Shown here: positions 37,498-47,311 of the stretch, piece after piece | Layout: each line of letters starts with the position of its first letter | Position numbering within the stretch: position 1 is the stretch's first letter | Assembly: GCA_041392845.1 (NCBI GenBank) | Contig: JAWKLG010000027.1 | Coordinates: 1 to 64,000, forward strand | Direction of reading: 5' to 3' | DNA from: JAGQWW01 sp041392845 | GTDB taxonomy: Bacteria > Bacteroidota > Bacteroidia > Chitinophagales > Saprospiraceae | Length of the DNA stretch: 64,000 bases | Made by a program: the position numbers and the translations under genes | The notes under the pieces: model-generated | What the model was told of the DNA's origin: nothing | The model's database searches: none | Seen by the model: only the letters and a program-made list of their open reading frames with translations

Positions 37498-37500
37498 ACC

Positions 37501-39641
37501 ATGCAAGACACTATCATAAAACCTTTAAGCAGAAGAAATTTCTTAAGAGTCTCCGCTTTGACCAGTGGTGGAATGCTGATCGGTGTAAGCTATTTCAGTT
37601 CCTGTGGTCCTGAAGCCCAGCCTCCTGTCGATATCTCCAAGCTGAATTTTAAGGATTTCAACGCCTTTATTAAAATAGCAGAAGACGGATATGTAACCAT
37701 CTATTCACCCAATCCGGAAATCGGTCAGGGAGTGAAAACTTCCATGCCTATGATAATCGCCGAAGAACTGGATGTGGAGTGGGATAAGGTAATCGTTGAA
37801 CAAGGGAAATTGAATACCCAGGATTTCGACCGCCAGGTAGCAGGAGGAAGTCAGAGTATTCGTCATGGTTGGGAAGCTTTGCGTAAAACCGGTGCTTCAG
37901 CCAAACAAATGTTGATCACTGCTGCCGCTACTCGTTGGGGGGTAGACCCCTCTACCTGTACTGCTTCGAAAGGATTTATTACCAATGCCAATGGTGAAAA
38001 GCTAGACTATGGAGCTGTGGCTACAGAAGCAGCTGCTCTTGAGGTTCCCGAAGAAGTGACTTTAAAAGAACCTAAAGATTTTCAAATCATAGGTAAAAAT
38101 GCCAAAAAAACGTGGATTTAAAGTCCATTGTGACCGGAAAATCACTATTTGGATTGGATTTTTAAAAGGGAAGGGATGGTGTATGCAGTTGGCATTTATA
38201 CTAAGCCAGCTTTTGGACAAACCCTGGCCGATTTTGATGATAACAGTGCCGCCAAGGCTGTGTCCGGAGTAACTGATGTGGTTCAATTTGGTGATAAAAT
38301 AGCCGTGATTGCCAACAGTACCTGGGCAGCCATGAAAGGTAAAAATGCCTTGAAAGCAAATTGAAATCAGACAATAAGCTGGAAAGTTCAACCGATCACG
38401 AAACCATGTTGAACGGGTTTTTGGAAGGAAAAGGAATGGAAGTCAGAAGGAATATGGTGATGTGAAATCTGCATTTTCTGAGGCTTGATAAGGTGATTGA
38501 AAAGACTTATCATTCTCCATTTCTGCCGCACAATTGCATGGAGCCTATGAATTTCTTCGTAGATATCACTCCGGAGAAAATCGATTTGGTAGGCCCAATT
38601 CAAACACCGGAATGGACGGCCAACAGGGTAGCTAAATTGTTGGAAAGACCGGTGGAACAGGTTAGTATTGAAATGACCAGGATGGGAGGCGGATTTGGAC
38701 GCAGATTGTATGGTGATTTTGCCCTTGAAGCTGCGGAGATTTCTAATAAAATTAGCAAACCTGTAAAGCTGGTTTTTAGCAGGGAAGATGATATGATGGC
38801 CGGGACTTACCGTCCTGCGATCAAATACAAAATAAAGGCAGGTTTAAAAGATGACAAAGTGAATTCATTTGAAATAATGGAAGCAGCCGCCAACAGTACC
38901 TGCTATGATTTGATTCCTACATTTTTCCCGGCTGCAGCAGCCCCGAATTATAAATTCAGCTCGGCAAAATTTGACAGTCCTATCACAACCGGAGCATGGA
39001 GAGCACCCTATACCAACTTCTTGGGCTATGCAGTTTCAGCTTTTTGCGATGAACTGGCGGAAGAGCTAAATATGGATCCGGTCGAATTGCAATTGCAATT
39101 GTTGGAATCTTCCAAACAACACATGGATGAATCCATGGAATGGAATCCGCAACGAATGATTGACACCATCAAGTTATTAGCGGAAAAAGGAAACTGGGGA
39201 AAAGCACCGGAAGGAACCTACCAGGGATTTTCAGCTTATTATAGTCACAATACCCATGTAGCTGAAATCGTGGAAGTTGAAATGAAAGATGGAAAACCTG
39301 TTGTCAAAAAAGTGGTGGCCGCTGTTGATTGTGGAATCGTAGTTAATCCTACCGGAGCCATCAATCAGGTACAAGGTGGAGCCATTGACGGAATTGGACA
39401 TGCGATGTATGGCAATTTTTCATTTGTGAATGGAGAACCACAAGCCAATAATTTTAACAAATACAGATTGATTCGAATGATGGAAACTCCAAAGGTGGAA
39501 GTTCATTTCGTTGAAAGTTCCGAAAGTCCAACCGGTCTTGGTGAACCGGGTTTGCCACCTGCTGGTGGAGCATTGGCCAATGCCATTTATAAAGCCACCG
39601 GAAAAAGGATTTATCATCAGCCATTTGCAGATCATATTTAA
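37501..39641 (+). pseudogene. iorB: Molybdopterin-binding subunit of a xanthine-dehydrogenase-family enzyme (IorB-like), frameshifted
   Basis: The N-terminus has a Tat signal (SRRNFLRVSALTSGG), then the hammer-head region (EIGQGVKTSMPMIIAEELDV, AGGSQSIRHGWEALRKTGA). After frame breaks at about 38110, 38157, 38360 and 38440-38490, the frame 38493-39641 carries the Mo-cofactor domain with RMGGGFGRRLYGDFALEAAE, TTGAWRAPYTNFLGYAV and the catalytic Glu loop PTGLGEPGLPPAGGALANAI. All core motifs survive in order, and two early breaks are single-base homopolymer insertions, so the gene may be intact in the real genome. It oxidises N-heterocycles or aldehydes at the periplasmic face. Confidence 0.75.
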
Positions 39642-39647
39642 ATTTTC

Positions 39648-40664
39648 ATGGAATTAACCACTATTTTTAAAAAGGCTCATCAATTTTATAAAGAAGGAAA
39701 AAAGACGGTCCTGGCTACGATTGTAGATTTGGATGGTTCTTCTTATCGAAAAGAAGGAGCCCGGATGTTGATGTCTGAGGATGGGCAGATGACCTTTGCC
39801 TTGAGCGGAGGTTGTATTGAAATGGAGGTTTTCTCAAAAAGGCGCAATCCGGTTTTGAAAGTGGCGAAGCCAAGGTGATTTTTTATGATGGAACGGTCAG
39901 GTTGGGTTGCGAAGGAATGATATCGATTCTCCTGGAACCTTTGAGTATCAATGAAGAAAAACTGGATTGTTTTTTTTTAAACTTATTGATACCAGAACCT
40001 CTTTCGAGTTGAATTCCTGGTTTTTTAAATGAAAAATGATGCCACCGAAATTTTGGAACCATTTTAAAATGTCAGGATGGTCGGAATTTGAATTTTAGAA
40101 ATGAGTTTATCGAACCCGAGGCCTTTGAAATTTTAGATCATTACAAGGAAACGGTTCAACCACCGTTCAAATTATTGTTGTTTGGATCCGGCCACGATGT
40201 AGAAGCCTTCAGTCAGTTGGCAGGTGCGATGGATTGGGATGTCTAGGTTGTCAGCGTGTGAGCAATCTCCAAAATCGGAGGGAGATTTTCAAAGTGCATG
40301 TTCTGTGAGTAGAGGTAGTGGAATAAAAGTTTCGGAGCTGGGCTGTGACAAAAGAACTGCTGCAGTGGTCATGACCCACAACTTTGAAATGGACCTGGAT
40401 TACCTGCAAGCATTGTTGAAAGAAGACCTGGCTTATGTGGGCATGATTGGGTCATTGAAACGGAGAGCAAAAATGAATGAAAGGTTATTGGATTTAGGGT
40501 TTTAAAAAGAATTGATTTCTAGTGTTTACACTCCGGCCGGATTGAACATCGGTGCTGAAACTCCCCATGAGATTGCTCTTTCCATTATGGCTGAAATTCA
40601 GGCTGTTATCAAAGGAAAGGATGCCTCTTTCTTAAAGCATATGCCGGACAAAAAAAGTTCCTAA
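39648..40664 (+). pseudogene. xdhC: XdhC/CoxI-family Mo-cofactor maturation protein, frameshifted
   Basis: The start frame has the XdhC N-terminal domain (VLATIVDLDGSSYRKEGARM, ALSGGCIEMEV). After breaks near 39845, 39980-40080, 40243 and 40500, pieces continue in other frames: GCEGMISILLEPL, FKLLLFGSGHDVEAFSQLAG (Rossmann-like domain), AAVVMTHNFEMDLDYLQALL, YVGMIGSLKRRAKMNERLLD and SVYTPAGLNIGAETPHEIAL. All expected domains are present. XdhC binds Moco, supports its sulfuration and inserts it in the enzyme. Position just after the Mo subunit fits that role. Confidence 0.7.
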
Positions 40665-40681
40665 ATCCTGCAAGGTTGAAA

Positions 40682-41243
40682 ATGGATGATTTTACGCTCT
40701 AATCCTAGCGGCCGGGGAAGGTAGAAGAGTCGGAGCCGTAAAACAACTCCATCCTTTCAAGGAAACCAATTTCATGTGCAAAATTGACGATTCAAAAGCA
40801 TTGGATTTATCTGCTCGAACGTATATGTAGTATTGTGAGCTCATTTTGAAGTTGTAAAACCGGAAGTTGAAGCGTTTCCGGTAACCATTCTTGAAAATAG
40901 GAATTGGAAACAAGAATGGGAAGCAGCCTTTCCTTCGGATTGAATCATATCAAATCACAAATCGGTTATCCGGCAGGCATCTTGGTGCTCCTCATCGACC
41001 AACCGTATTTGATGGAAAGATCCAGATTTTCCAACCTTATCCAAACCTGGAAACATGACCCAAGTCAAAATTGTCGCCTCCGATTATGGAAATCGATATG
41101 GAGTTCCAGCACCTTCCTAAGTAGCCTTTAAGCCACCTTGAGTCTTTAAAAATGACCGTGGTGCTGGTCCATTACTGAATTCTGGGAAGTTTCCGGTAAC
41201 GGGCGTATTGATTGGCGAGTTGGGGAAAGACATTGATGAATGA
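40682..41243 (+). pseudogene. mocA: MocA/MobA-like Mo-cofactor nucleotidyltransferase, frameshifted
   Basis: In pieces: LILAAGEGRRVGAVKQLHPF (nucleotide-binding loop of NTP transferases), ILVLLIDQPYL (metal-binding D-Q-P motif), IVASDYGNRYGVPA, and GAGPLLNSGKFPVTGVLIGE. These are the conserved blocks of molybdenum cofactor cytidylyl/guanylyltransferases. At least five indels interrupt the 560 bp. In the last frame the protein ends GELGKDIDE and its stop TGA (41241-41243) is the first unit of an ACGAGTG heptamer array. It completes a four-gene hydroxylase/maturation operon. Confidence 0.65.
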
Positions 41244-41320
41244 CGAATTACGAGTGACGAGTGACGAGTTCGCTGTGCGGTGTCCGCTATTCGATGTTTG
41301 CTGTTCGAATTTCGCAATTC
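41240..41320. repeat. Heptamer array, ACGAGTG grading into TTCGCTA
   Basis: Units in unbroken 7-bp register: acgaatt, acgagtg, acgagtg, acgagtt, cgctgtg, cggtgtc, cgctatt, cgatgtt, tgctgtt, cgaattt, cgcaatt. The first overlaps the MocA-like stop. Two otherwise separate families are joined here. Confidence 0.8.
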
Positions 41321-41512
41321 GGCTTCCCAGAATAACGCGTCATTCCGGCCTCCGAGCCGGAATCTGGTTACGTTACCTAGAATGGATTTGTGAAAGATCA
41401 ACTTTATAATCAATAAGATTCCCAATCATAGAACTTCCCTTACGTAGGGTCCTCCGTGCCCTCCGCGGTGAAATTTTTTCACCGCTACGGACACTACGGA
41501 CGCTACGTCTGG
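41272..41512. repeat. Composite direct repeat, left copy
   Basis: Heptamer tail, hairpin attccggc-ctccga-gccggaat (41342-41363), a 70-bp linker and the GTAGCGGTGAAA palindrome (about 41440-41512). The same order recurs at 42368-42604, so the lipoprotein gene 41605-42357 lies between two roughly 240-bp direct repeats. The remaining bases to 41604 hold no gene. Confidence 0.8.
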
Positions 41513-41604
41513 ATAGGAACTCCCAAGATCTCTATCCGTTAAATTCTTGGTTACCAAATACCACTTTTCCTAATTCCCGTTTAATTTTAAAACACACCCA
41601 GCTT

Positions 41605-42357
41605 ATGAAAAAACTAATCCTTTTATTCCTTCCATTGCTTTTTATAAATTGTAAAAAAGAGACTTCCAGAGAAGATACCCACGGAACTAAGATTGTAAGG
41701 GTTGTTAAACATGTGGATGGTTCAAAAATCGAAATGGAATATTCTTACGACAACGAAGTGAGACTCAAGGAAATCAACACCTTGGAAGACGAAGAATTTT
41801 ATTCAAAATCGTCATTTTTTTATTCCAATGGATTATTAGAGAAATTAAGCGAAGAATTTAGGAGTGAATTTTTAGTGGATTCCATCATTTGGAGCACACG
41901 AGAAAAATTTGACAGGGTTTACAGATTTTCAGGGAGGGAGGCTCAATCAGTTCGATTAAAAACAATTGAAACTTATTCTTACAACCTAGCCGGTGATAGT
42001 ATTCAAAAAATTAGTAGGGACCCTAAAACAGATACAATCCAGGGGGTTGGAATTTTTATATTGGAGAATGGAAATATAAATCAAATTGATAGATTTAACT
42101 CAAAGGGGAATCTCACTTCTCAATTCTTTTCTGAATACGACAACTATCAAAATTTCGAAAGAGATAAACATTATGGAGGGGTTTCACTTTTTAGGTTCAA
42201 TAAGAACAATATAACCAGATATGAAATCAAGGAGTATAACAGAAATTTTGGTTCTACCCCCAATCCAATGAACTATTACTACAAATATAATCTGGATGGT
42301 TATCCCATTGAACTAAGCAACGATTTTGGTGAAAAATGGGAGATGTTTTATGAATGA
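41605..42357 (+). CDS. Hypothetical lipoprotein
   Basis: A 250-aa protein with a lipobox (LLFINC, Cys14) followed by KKETS. The mature part has Tyr/Asp-rich strand repeats of the kind seen in DUF4595/RHS-like lipoproteins: EMEYSYDNEVRLKEINTLED, SSFFYSNGLLEKLSEEF, EYDNYQNFERDKHYGG and YYKYNLDGYPIELS. This suggests a beta-propeller-like or beta-solenoid cap under or on the outer membrane. Function is unknown. It is bracketed by direct repeats, and could in principle move or be lost by recombination between them. Confidence 0.7.
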   Translation: MKKLILLFLPLLFINCKKETSREDTHGTKIVRVVKHVDGSKIEMEYSYDNEVRLKEINTLEDEEFYSKSSFFYSNGLLEKLSEEFRSEFLVDSIIWSTREKFDRVYRFSGREAQSVRLKTIETYSYNLAGDSIQKISRDPKTDTIQGVGIFILENGNINQIDRFNSKGNLTSQFFSEYDNYQNFERDKHYGGVSLFRFNKNNITRYEIKEYNRNFGSTPNPMNYYYKYNLDGYPIELSNDFGEKWEMFYE

Positions 42358-42367
42358 GGAGACCGCA

Positions 42368-42604
42368 GTGCGGTGTTCGCTATTCGCTGTTCGCTGTTCG
42401 AATTTCGCAATTCGGCTTCCCGGAGTGACGCGTCATTCCGGCCTCCGAGCCGGAATCTGGTTACGTAACCTAGAATGGATTTTTAAAAGATCAACTTCAT
42501 AGTCAATAGGATTCCCTATCATTGATCTTCCCCTACGTAGCGTCCTCCGTGCCCGTAGCGGTGAAAAAATTTCACCACAACGGACGCCAATGACGCTACG
42601 TAGA
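42368..42604. repeat. Composite direct repeat, right copy
   Basis: Same parts as 41272-41512: TTCGCTA heptamers, hairpin at 42435-42456, and a palindrome cctacgtagcgtcctccgtg ... gtagcggtgaaaaaatttca ... ggacgccaatgacgctacgt. It begins 10 bp after the lipoprotein stop. Confidence 0.8.
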
Positions 42605-42642
42605 AGTTTGAATTTATTCAAGCAAGAAAAATAAACCTTTCT

Positions 42643-42706
42643 GCGAGCCTCCGAGTAAACGAGCTCACGAGCCACGAGCAAACGATCTCACGAGCAAACG
42701 AGCAAC
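42643..42706. repeat. Octamer array, CGAGCNNA family
   Basis: cgagcctc, cgagtaaa, cgagctca, then cgagccacgagcaaa, cgatctca, cgagcaaa, cgagcaac. The period is 8 bp with one slip. The purer version is at 49650-49704. The EEP gene starts 50 bp downstream. Confidence 0.75.
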
Positions 42707-42755
42707 TTTTTTGCTAACTTTATACCTACATCATCAAACCCAAAAACACCTAAAT

Positions 42756-44150
42756 ATGCCATTTTACCCAAAGCTCCGATTTAATTATTATGACAAGCCT
42801 GAAGAAAAGAACCGAAAAAAAAGGGTAATCACCAATATCAAAAAATTGAGGGCTGCCTTGGATGCTCATATTCAGAATTCAAGAGAAAAAGTGATAAACG
42901 GAAATACCGTTCGTATTGCCACCTGGAATATCCGAGAGTTTGGTAAAAAGAATTTTGGAGGTCGTACTTATGAAGACTTTTATTACATGGCAGAGATAAT
43001 TTCCAGATTTGATTTGGTAGCCTTGCAAGAGATAAGGGGAGACCTGACCGAATTCCGATCCCTGCAAGATATTTTAGGTCCACAATGGGATTTTATTGCC
43101 ACCGATGTTACTGACGGAGCAGCCGGCAATGGTGAGAGAATGGTTTTTACTTTTAATCGGGATAAAGTACAATTTCAAAATATCGCCGGAGAATTGACCT
43201 TGAAGGAAAATCAAAAAATCAGAGCATGTTTTGGAGAAAGGATTCGCCTTGAAAATGGAATCAAGCTTGATTTAAATGGCAATCCTGATTTATCTGGTGA
43301 CTATGACGCCTACACTGAGAAAAGGGGAAACAAATACTATTTAGCAGAAGACCTTGAGATTCCTCTTAAATCAAATTGTAAATTGGAATTGCCGGCAGAA
43401 ACCTTTCTAACAGTCAAAAAGGGAACTGAAATAGAAAGACCTTCCAGGGGTGTGGCCAGGGTAACAATTCCGGCACGTAAGGTGGAAGGCGATGATTTTG
43501 GATTGCGTTTTCCACAAGGTTCTTTTGATGATTCCCTTAGGCAGTTTGCCAGGACGCCATATTTGATTTCCTTTCAATTGGGCTGGTTGAAATTGAATCT
43601 TTGTACGGTCCATATTTATTATGGCGACAATGATTTAGAAACCAAAATGAACCAACGGAAAAATGAGATAGAATTATTGACGCAGGCTCTGGCTAACAAG
43701 GCTGAAAATGAATTTAAAGATGACAAAGAATCCTTCCTTGGCGTTTTGGGCGATTTTAATATCATAGGAAAAGACCATCCTACCTTAGCTGCTTTGGAAA
43801 GCAATGATTTTTATATCCCGGAAAAACTCAAATCCATTCCCGGCTCCAATGTTGAACGTGATAAAGCCTACGATCAGATAGCCTTTTGGCTACCTAAAGA
43901 CCGCCAAACCAATTATTCAAAGCTGGAAGTTACCGCTGCCAATATCTTTGACTTTTTTGAATATGTTTATCGCACTGAAGACGAACAAACCTACCGCGAC
44001 GAAGGGGAAGATTTTAACGGACTAAAACCCTCCAGCAGATTTGATACCTGGAAGACTTATAAAATGTCCGATCACCTCCCCATGTGGGTCGAAATCCGAA
44101 ATGATTTTAGTGACGAGTATTTGGCCTATTTGGAGAAGAGAAATGTTTAA
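42756..44150 (+). CDS. Endonuclease/exonuclease/phosphatase-family protein
   Basis: A 464-aa protein from the ATG at 42756; the longer frame to 42711 would start in the spacer. EEP-fold signatures: VRIATWNIREFG (metal-binding Asn), VALQEIRG (catalytic Glu), LGVLGDFNIIGKDHP (Asp and Asn) and YKMSDHLPMWVEI (terminal Asp-His pair). This is the DNase I/Mg-dependent phosphodiesterase family. It has a long insertion (about 170-260) between the core strands. No signal peptide is present, so it probably acts in the cytosol; the substrate may be nucleic acid or a phosphoester. Confidence 0.85.
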   Translation: MPFYPKLRFNYYDKPEEKNRKKRVITNIKKLRAALDAHIQNSREKVINGNTVRIATWNIREFGKKNFGGRTYEDFYYMAEIISRFDLVALQEIRGDLTEFRSLQDILGPQWDFIATDVTDGAAGNGERMVFTFNRDKVQFQNIAGELTLKENQKIRACFGERIRLENGIKLDLNGNPDLSGDYDAYTEKRGNKYYLAEDLEIPLKSNCKLELPAETFLTVKKGTEIERPSRGVARVTIPARKVEGDDFGLRFPQGSFDDSLRQFARTPYLISFQLGWLKLNLCTVHIYYGDNDLETKMNQRKNEIELLTQALANKAENEFKDDKESFLGVLGDFNIIGKDHPTLAALESNDFYIPEKLKSIPGSNVERDKAYDQIAFWLPKDRQTNYSKLEVTAANIFDFFEYVYRTEDEQTYRDEGEDFNGLKPSSRFDTWKTYKMSDHLPMWVEIRNDFSDEYLAYLEKRNV

Positions 44151-44160
44151 AATTATGTAA

Positions 44161-44502
44161 ATGAGTGAATTGGAAATTTTGGACGAAAACCAAAATCCTG
44201 AGGAATATTCAAAACCGGTTTTTTCTATTTTAAGTACTATAGGATTTGTTGTATTTATAGGAATTCAATACTATTTAATTACGAACTTACCTTCTAATTT
44301 AAAGGCTAATGAAAAATTGAAGGAACATTCTGAATACCTGGATTTTATTCTTCCCGGCATCCTTTACCTGGTTCCGTTATTTGGGGCATTAGCAATATTT
44401 AGAAAAGAAAAACCGGATTGGTTAACATGGACTGCTGTTGTTATCGGAGGGATATTTTTCTTAATTAATATATTTTATTTAGCCCTTGAAAATCTTAACT
44501 AA
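44161..44502 (+). CDS. Small membrane protein, 113 aa
   Basis: Three hydrophobic helices (about 19-39, 60-80 and 90-110) with short charged loops. The N-terminus MSELEILDENQNPEEYSKPV is acidic and likely cytosolic. I recognise no family. It starts 10 bp after the EEP gene stop, so the two are likely cotranscribed. Confidence 0.6.
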   Translation: MSELEILDENQNPEEYSKPVFSILSTIGFVVFIGIQYYLITNLPSNLKANEKLKEHSEYLDFILPGILYLVPLFGALAIFRKEKPDWLTWTAVVIGGIFFLINIFYLALENLN

Positions 44503-44597
44503 TTTATTTCGACCAATTCTAATTCAAAGTTTAGAACAAACCGGTTAATTTTTCCTTCTCATTTAAATACCATCTTTAAACAAATAGAATAAACCCC

Positions 44598-46385
44598 TTG
44601 ACGACCGACCAAATCATATTCCTGAGTATCCTGGGGATATCGACCATTCTGTTTATCACCGAGATTTTTTCGGTCGACAAGACGGCATTTCTTACCATTG
44701 TTGCATTGCTTATAATGGGTTTTGTGAGTCCTGAAGAAGCAGTGTCGGGTTTTTCAAATACTGCGCTCATCACCATTATGGGACTCATGATTTTGTCAGC
44801 CTCACTTGAGCGAACAGGAGTTATACAATCTTTGGCCAATCAAATTATAAAAATTATTAAGTACCCCGTCTGGTTGGGCATTCCTTTGATAATGCTGATA
44901 ACCGGTAGCATATCAGCCTTTATTTCAACTACTGCAGTGGTCATTATTTTTATAAAATTAATGCCTGAAGTAATAGGTAAGAGTGGGAAAGATCTTCGAA
45001 TGTTCATGATTCCCATCTCATTTGCCGGTATTTTGGGCGGTAGTATCACGATGATGGGTACCAGTACCAATTTGATAGTAAAGGATATCTATTTTAATAT
45101 CACAGGCGAGCAGATTTCTTTTTTCCAATTTTCGATACCGGCGCTAATACTTTTTGCCATTGCATTGATATTGTTACCTATTTTGACAATTTTATATTTT
45201 AAATTTCAAAAAAGAGACGAAGCAAAGGGTTTGGCAGAAAGTAACAAATTTACTTTCGAAATGGAGTTGGATGAAAACAGCCCATTGATAGGAAAGGTCT
45301 ATTTCAATACAGAATTATATAAAAACCTTACCATTGAGTTACTGGGAATCAAACGTGGTTCATTTACCATTAAAAAGCCTGCCTTTTACCATACTTTTCG
45401 ACCGGGAGATTTATTGATTTTACGTTCCAGTGTTGATGACATTATGGATTTAAAAAAGTCCGGTAAGCTTGGTGCAGTTGTGAATGAAGCGGTGGAAAAA
45501 TCCTATAAAACAGATTCGAAAATTGTGGAGTTGCTCATCTTGCCTAATTCTCCCCTTGTAGGAAAAAAAATGCGCAACATCAGTCAGTTTGATATCAAAG
45601 GAGGTATTCCCCTGGGACTGAAAAAACATGGAAACATTGTACAAAGTCAATATTCTATGAGTGATTTCAACGACCGTATCGATGTGGGCGATAAACTGAT
45701 GGTAGAACTATTGGAAGATGCTGAAGAAAATTGGTTTGCAGAAAATAGCATGGAGTTGCTGGATCTTTACCATTATCAAAATGTGCCTACATCCAAAAAA
45801 GTAATCTCCGGATTGGTTGCTTTGGGAGTGGTTTTATTAGCGGCATTTGGTATTTTGACCATTTTAAAAAGTGTACTCATTGGCTTGGCTTTATTGCTAC
45901 TTTTTAATTGTATTTCCTTTGAAGAAGCTTATAAATCGATCAGTTGGCAGGTAATTTTCCTGCTTGCCTGGTTGTTGCCAATAGGCGCCGCCCTCAAAAA
46001 TACCGGGACAGATTCCTTGCTTTCTCATTTCATTTTAAAAGAATTATCCGGCGAAGAAAATAGTCTGGTCCTCACCGCTATTTTTGGGTTGACTATGTTG
46101 ATTAGCGGTGTTATCAACAACAATGCAACTGCGATTGTCCTTACTCCCATTGCTATTTTAATAGGACAACAATTGGAAATGCCTTTGCTGCCACTCATGG
46201 CATGTATCTCATTTGCAGCCAATTACAGCTTTTTTACGCCAATCGGCTATCAGACCAATACCCTAATTTACGGCTTGGGAATCTACAAATTCCGCGACTT
46301 CCTGGTGATAGGCGGAATCATGTCGCTGTTGCTCTGGTTTGTGGCATCGAAGGTTATTCCGCTTGTGCTAGGGGCTGGGTGCTAG
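44598..46385 (+). CDS. SLC13/DASS-type permease with two RCK_C (TrkA_C) domains
   Basis: A 595-aa inner-membrane protein that starts with TTG. An N-terminal membrane half (FLSILGISTILFITEIFS, SNTALITIMGLMILSASLER, GSITMMGTSTNLIVKDIYF with the sodium-site SNT/GTSTN motif), then two cytosolic TrkA_C-like domains (about 205-380; FEMELDENSPLIGKVYFN, ELLILPNSPLVGKKMRNI), then the second membrane half with NNNATAIVLTPIAI. It likely carries anions such as sulfate or dicarboxylates with Na+. Its last codons LGAGC and stop TAG fall within a GGTGCTA heptamer array. Confidence 0.85.
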   Translation: MTTDQIIFLSILGISTILFITEIFSVDKTAFLTIVALLIMGFVSPEEAVSGFSNTALITIMGLMILSASLERTGVIQSLANQIIKIIKYPVWLGIPLIMLITGSISAFISTTAVVIIFIKLMPEVIGKSGKDLRMFMIPISFAGILGGSITMMGTSTNLIVKDIYFNITGEQISFFQFSIPALILFAIALILLPILTILYFKFQKRDEAKGLAESNKFTFEMELDENSPLIGKVYFNTELYKNLTIELLGIKRGSFTIKKPAFYHTFRPGDLLILRSSVDDIMDLKKSGKLGAVVNEAVEKSYKTDSKIVELLILPNSPLVGKKMRNISQFDIKGGIPLGLKKHGNIVQSQYSMSDFNDRIDVGDKLMVELLEDAEENWFAENSMELLDLYHYQNVPTSKKVISGLVALGVVLLAAFGILTILKSVLIGLALLLLFNCISFEEAYKSISWQVIFLLAWLLPIGAALKNTGTDSLLSHFILKELSGEENSLVLTAIFGLTMLISGVINNNATAIVLTPIAILIGQQLEMPLLPLMACISFAANYSFFTPIGYQTNTLIYGLGIYKFRDFLVIGGIMSLLLWFVASKVIPLVLGAGC

Positions 46386-46480
46386 GTGCTGGGTACTGGG
46401 TGCTGGGTACTGGGTTCTAGGTTCTGGGTACTGGGTGCTGGGTTCTGGAGAATTTACGGATTACGATTTACGGTTTACGG
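46364..46480. repeat. Joined heptamer arrays, GGTGCTG then TTTACGG
   Basis: 46364-46449 has twelve units of ggtgcta, gggtact and gggttct type without a slip; 46451-46480 continues with atttacg, gattacg, atttacg, gtttacg. The permease stop (46383-46385) is within unit 3. A MITE-like element follows directly. Confidence 0.85.
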
Positions 46481-46485
46481 AGGGT

Positions 46486-46724
46486 TGAATTAAGGTAATA
46501 GAAAGAAGGGTGAAATCCATTAAAATATTTGAGTTGCGACCGTTGCGCTTAACCTTTGCGGCCGTCGCGTGAACCAAAAATATTAGGATTTGAAAGACAA
46601 TAGTGTTTGAATATCAGTCAATTACACTTTCGAAAACAAAAGACTCTGCTGGAGTCGGCGGGTCCTCTCCGAGGGACCCACCTTAGACCTTTGTCTTTTT
46701 CTTTTTTAACTTAATGACATTACA
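46486..46724. repeat. MITE-like element, near-complete copy
   Basis: Same order as 612-851: gggtgaaatccattaaaata, gttgcgaccgttgcgcttaa, gcggccgtcgcgtgaacc, actctgctggagtcggcggg hairpin, and inverted end ttaacttaatgacatta (46707-46722). The left inverted end is only partly kept (gaattaagg). A second hairpin-like stretch follows at 46722-46755. Confidence 0.7.
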
Positions 46725-46810
46725 CCGGTGGGGCCTTTCCAATAGACCCATCTTTGATCATGATATTGTCAAATACTATTTTGGTAATGAAATTATGAAA
46801 GTATTTCAGA

Positions 46811-47167
46811 TCATATTTGTTTGAAGGTCATCGAATTCCTGTCCGGGTCATAGATTCCAACTGACCTTGTTTTCCCTTCTATTTGAATATCGCCCATCAA
46901 CTCACCTCCATTTTTCAATCCATTTTGAATGGTTTTTTCCAAATCTGAAACGATGATGTCGAATTGATGCCTATTTTGAGTGGCTGTATTTTGGGCAATT
47001 TCTGCCGGACAAAACAATACTTCCAGTTGTCCCCAACGACCTGAATAAAGAGTGCTACCGTACATCTCTTTTGCCTGAAATTTTATATCAAAGACAGAAG
47101 AATAAAATGCAAGCATCGCTTCCATATTGGTCACTGCTATTGTTAGTCCGGTGATTTGGAAAGACAT
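46811..47167 (-). CDS. VOC-family protein
   Basis: A 118-aa glyoxalase-fold protein: MSFQITGLTIAVTNMEAMLAF, FYSSVFDIKFQAKEMYGSTL, then HQFDIIVSDLEKTIQNGLKN and VGIYDPDRNSMTFKQI. The D-P-D-R-N end is a typical metal-ligand region. Third such small VOC protein in the window. Substrate unknown. Confidence 0.8.
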   Translation of the reverse strand: MSFQITGLTIAVTNMEAMLAFYSSVFDIKFQAKEMYGSTLYSGRWGQLEVLFCPAEIAQNTATQNRHQFDIIVSDLEKTIQNGLKNGGELMGDIQIEGKTRSVGIYDPDRNSMTFKQI

Positions 47168-47311
47168 GGTTTGGAATATTTGGTTAATGAAAACATGGTG
47201 TCCCCAGCCCTTGTGGTGAAAGTTTATTCTTCGGCTACAGAAAACTAGAAGGCAGGGAGATAGAAATTATTTATCTTTTACCAAAGATATATTGCATACC
47301 GCAATCAATCC

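Noticed and set aside
37039..41243. Recent pseudogenisation of the molybdenum hydroxylase operon as a biological claim
   Set aside because: All motifs remain and the breaks are clustered, run-length indels, so a sequencing or assembly cause is at least as likely.
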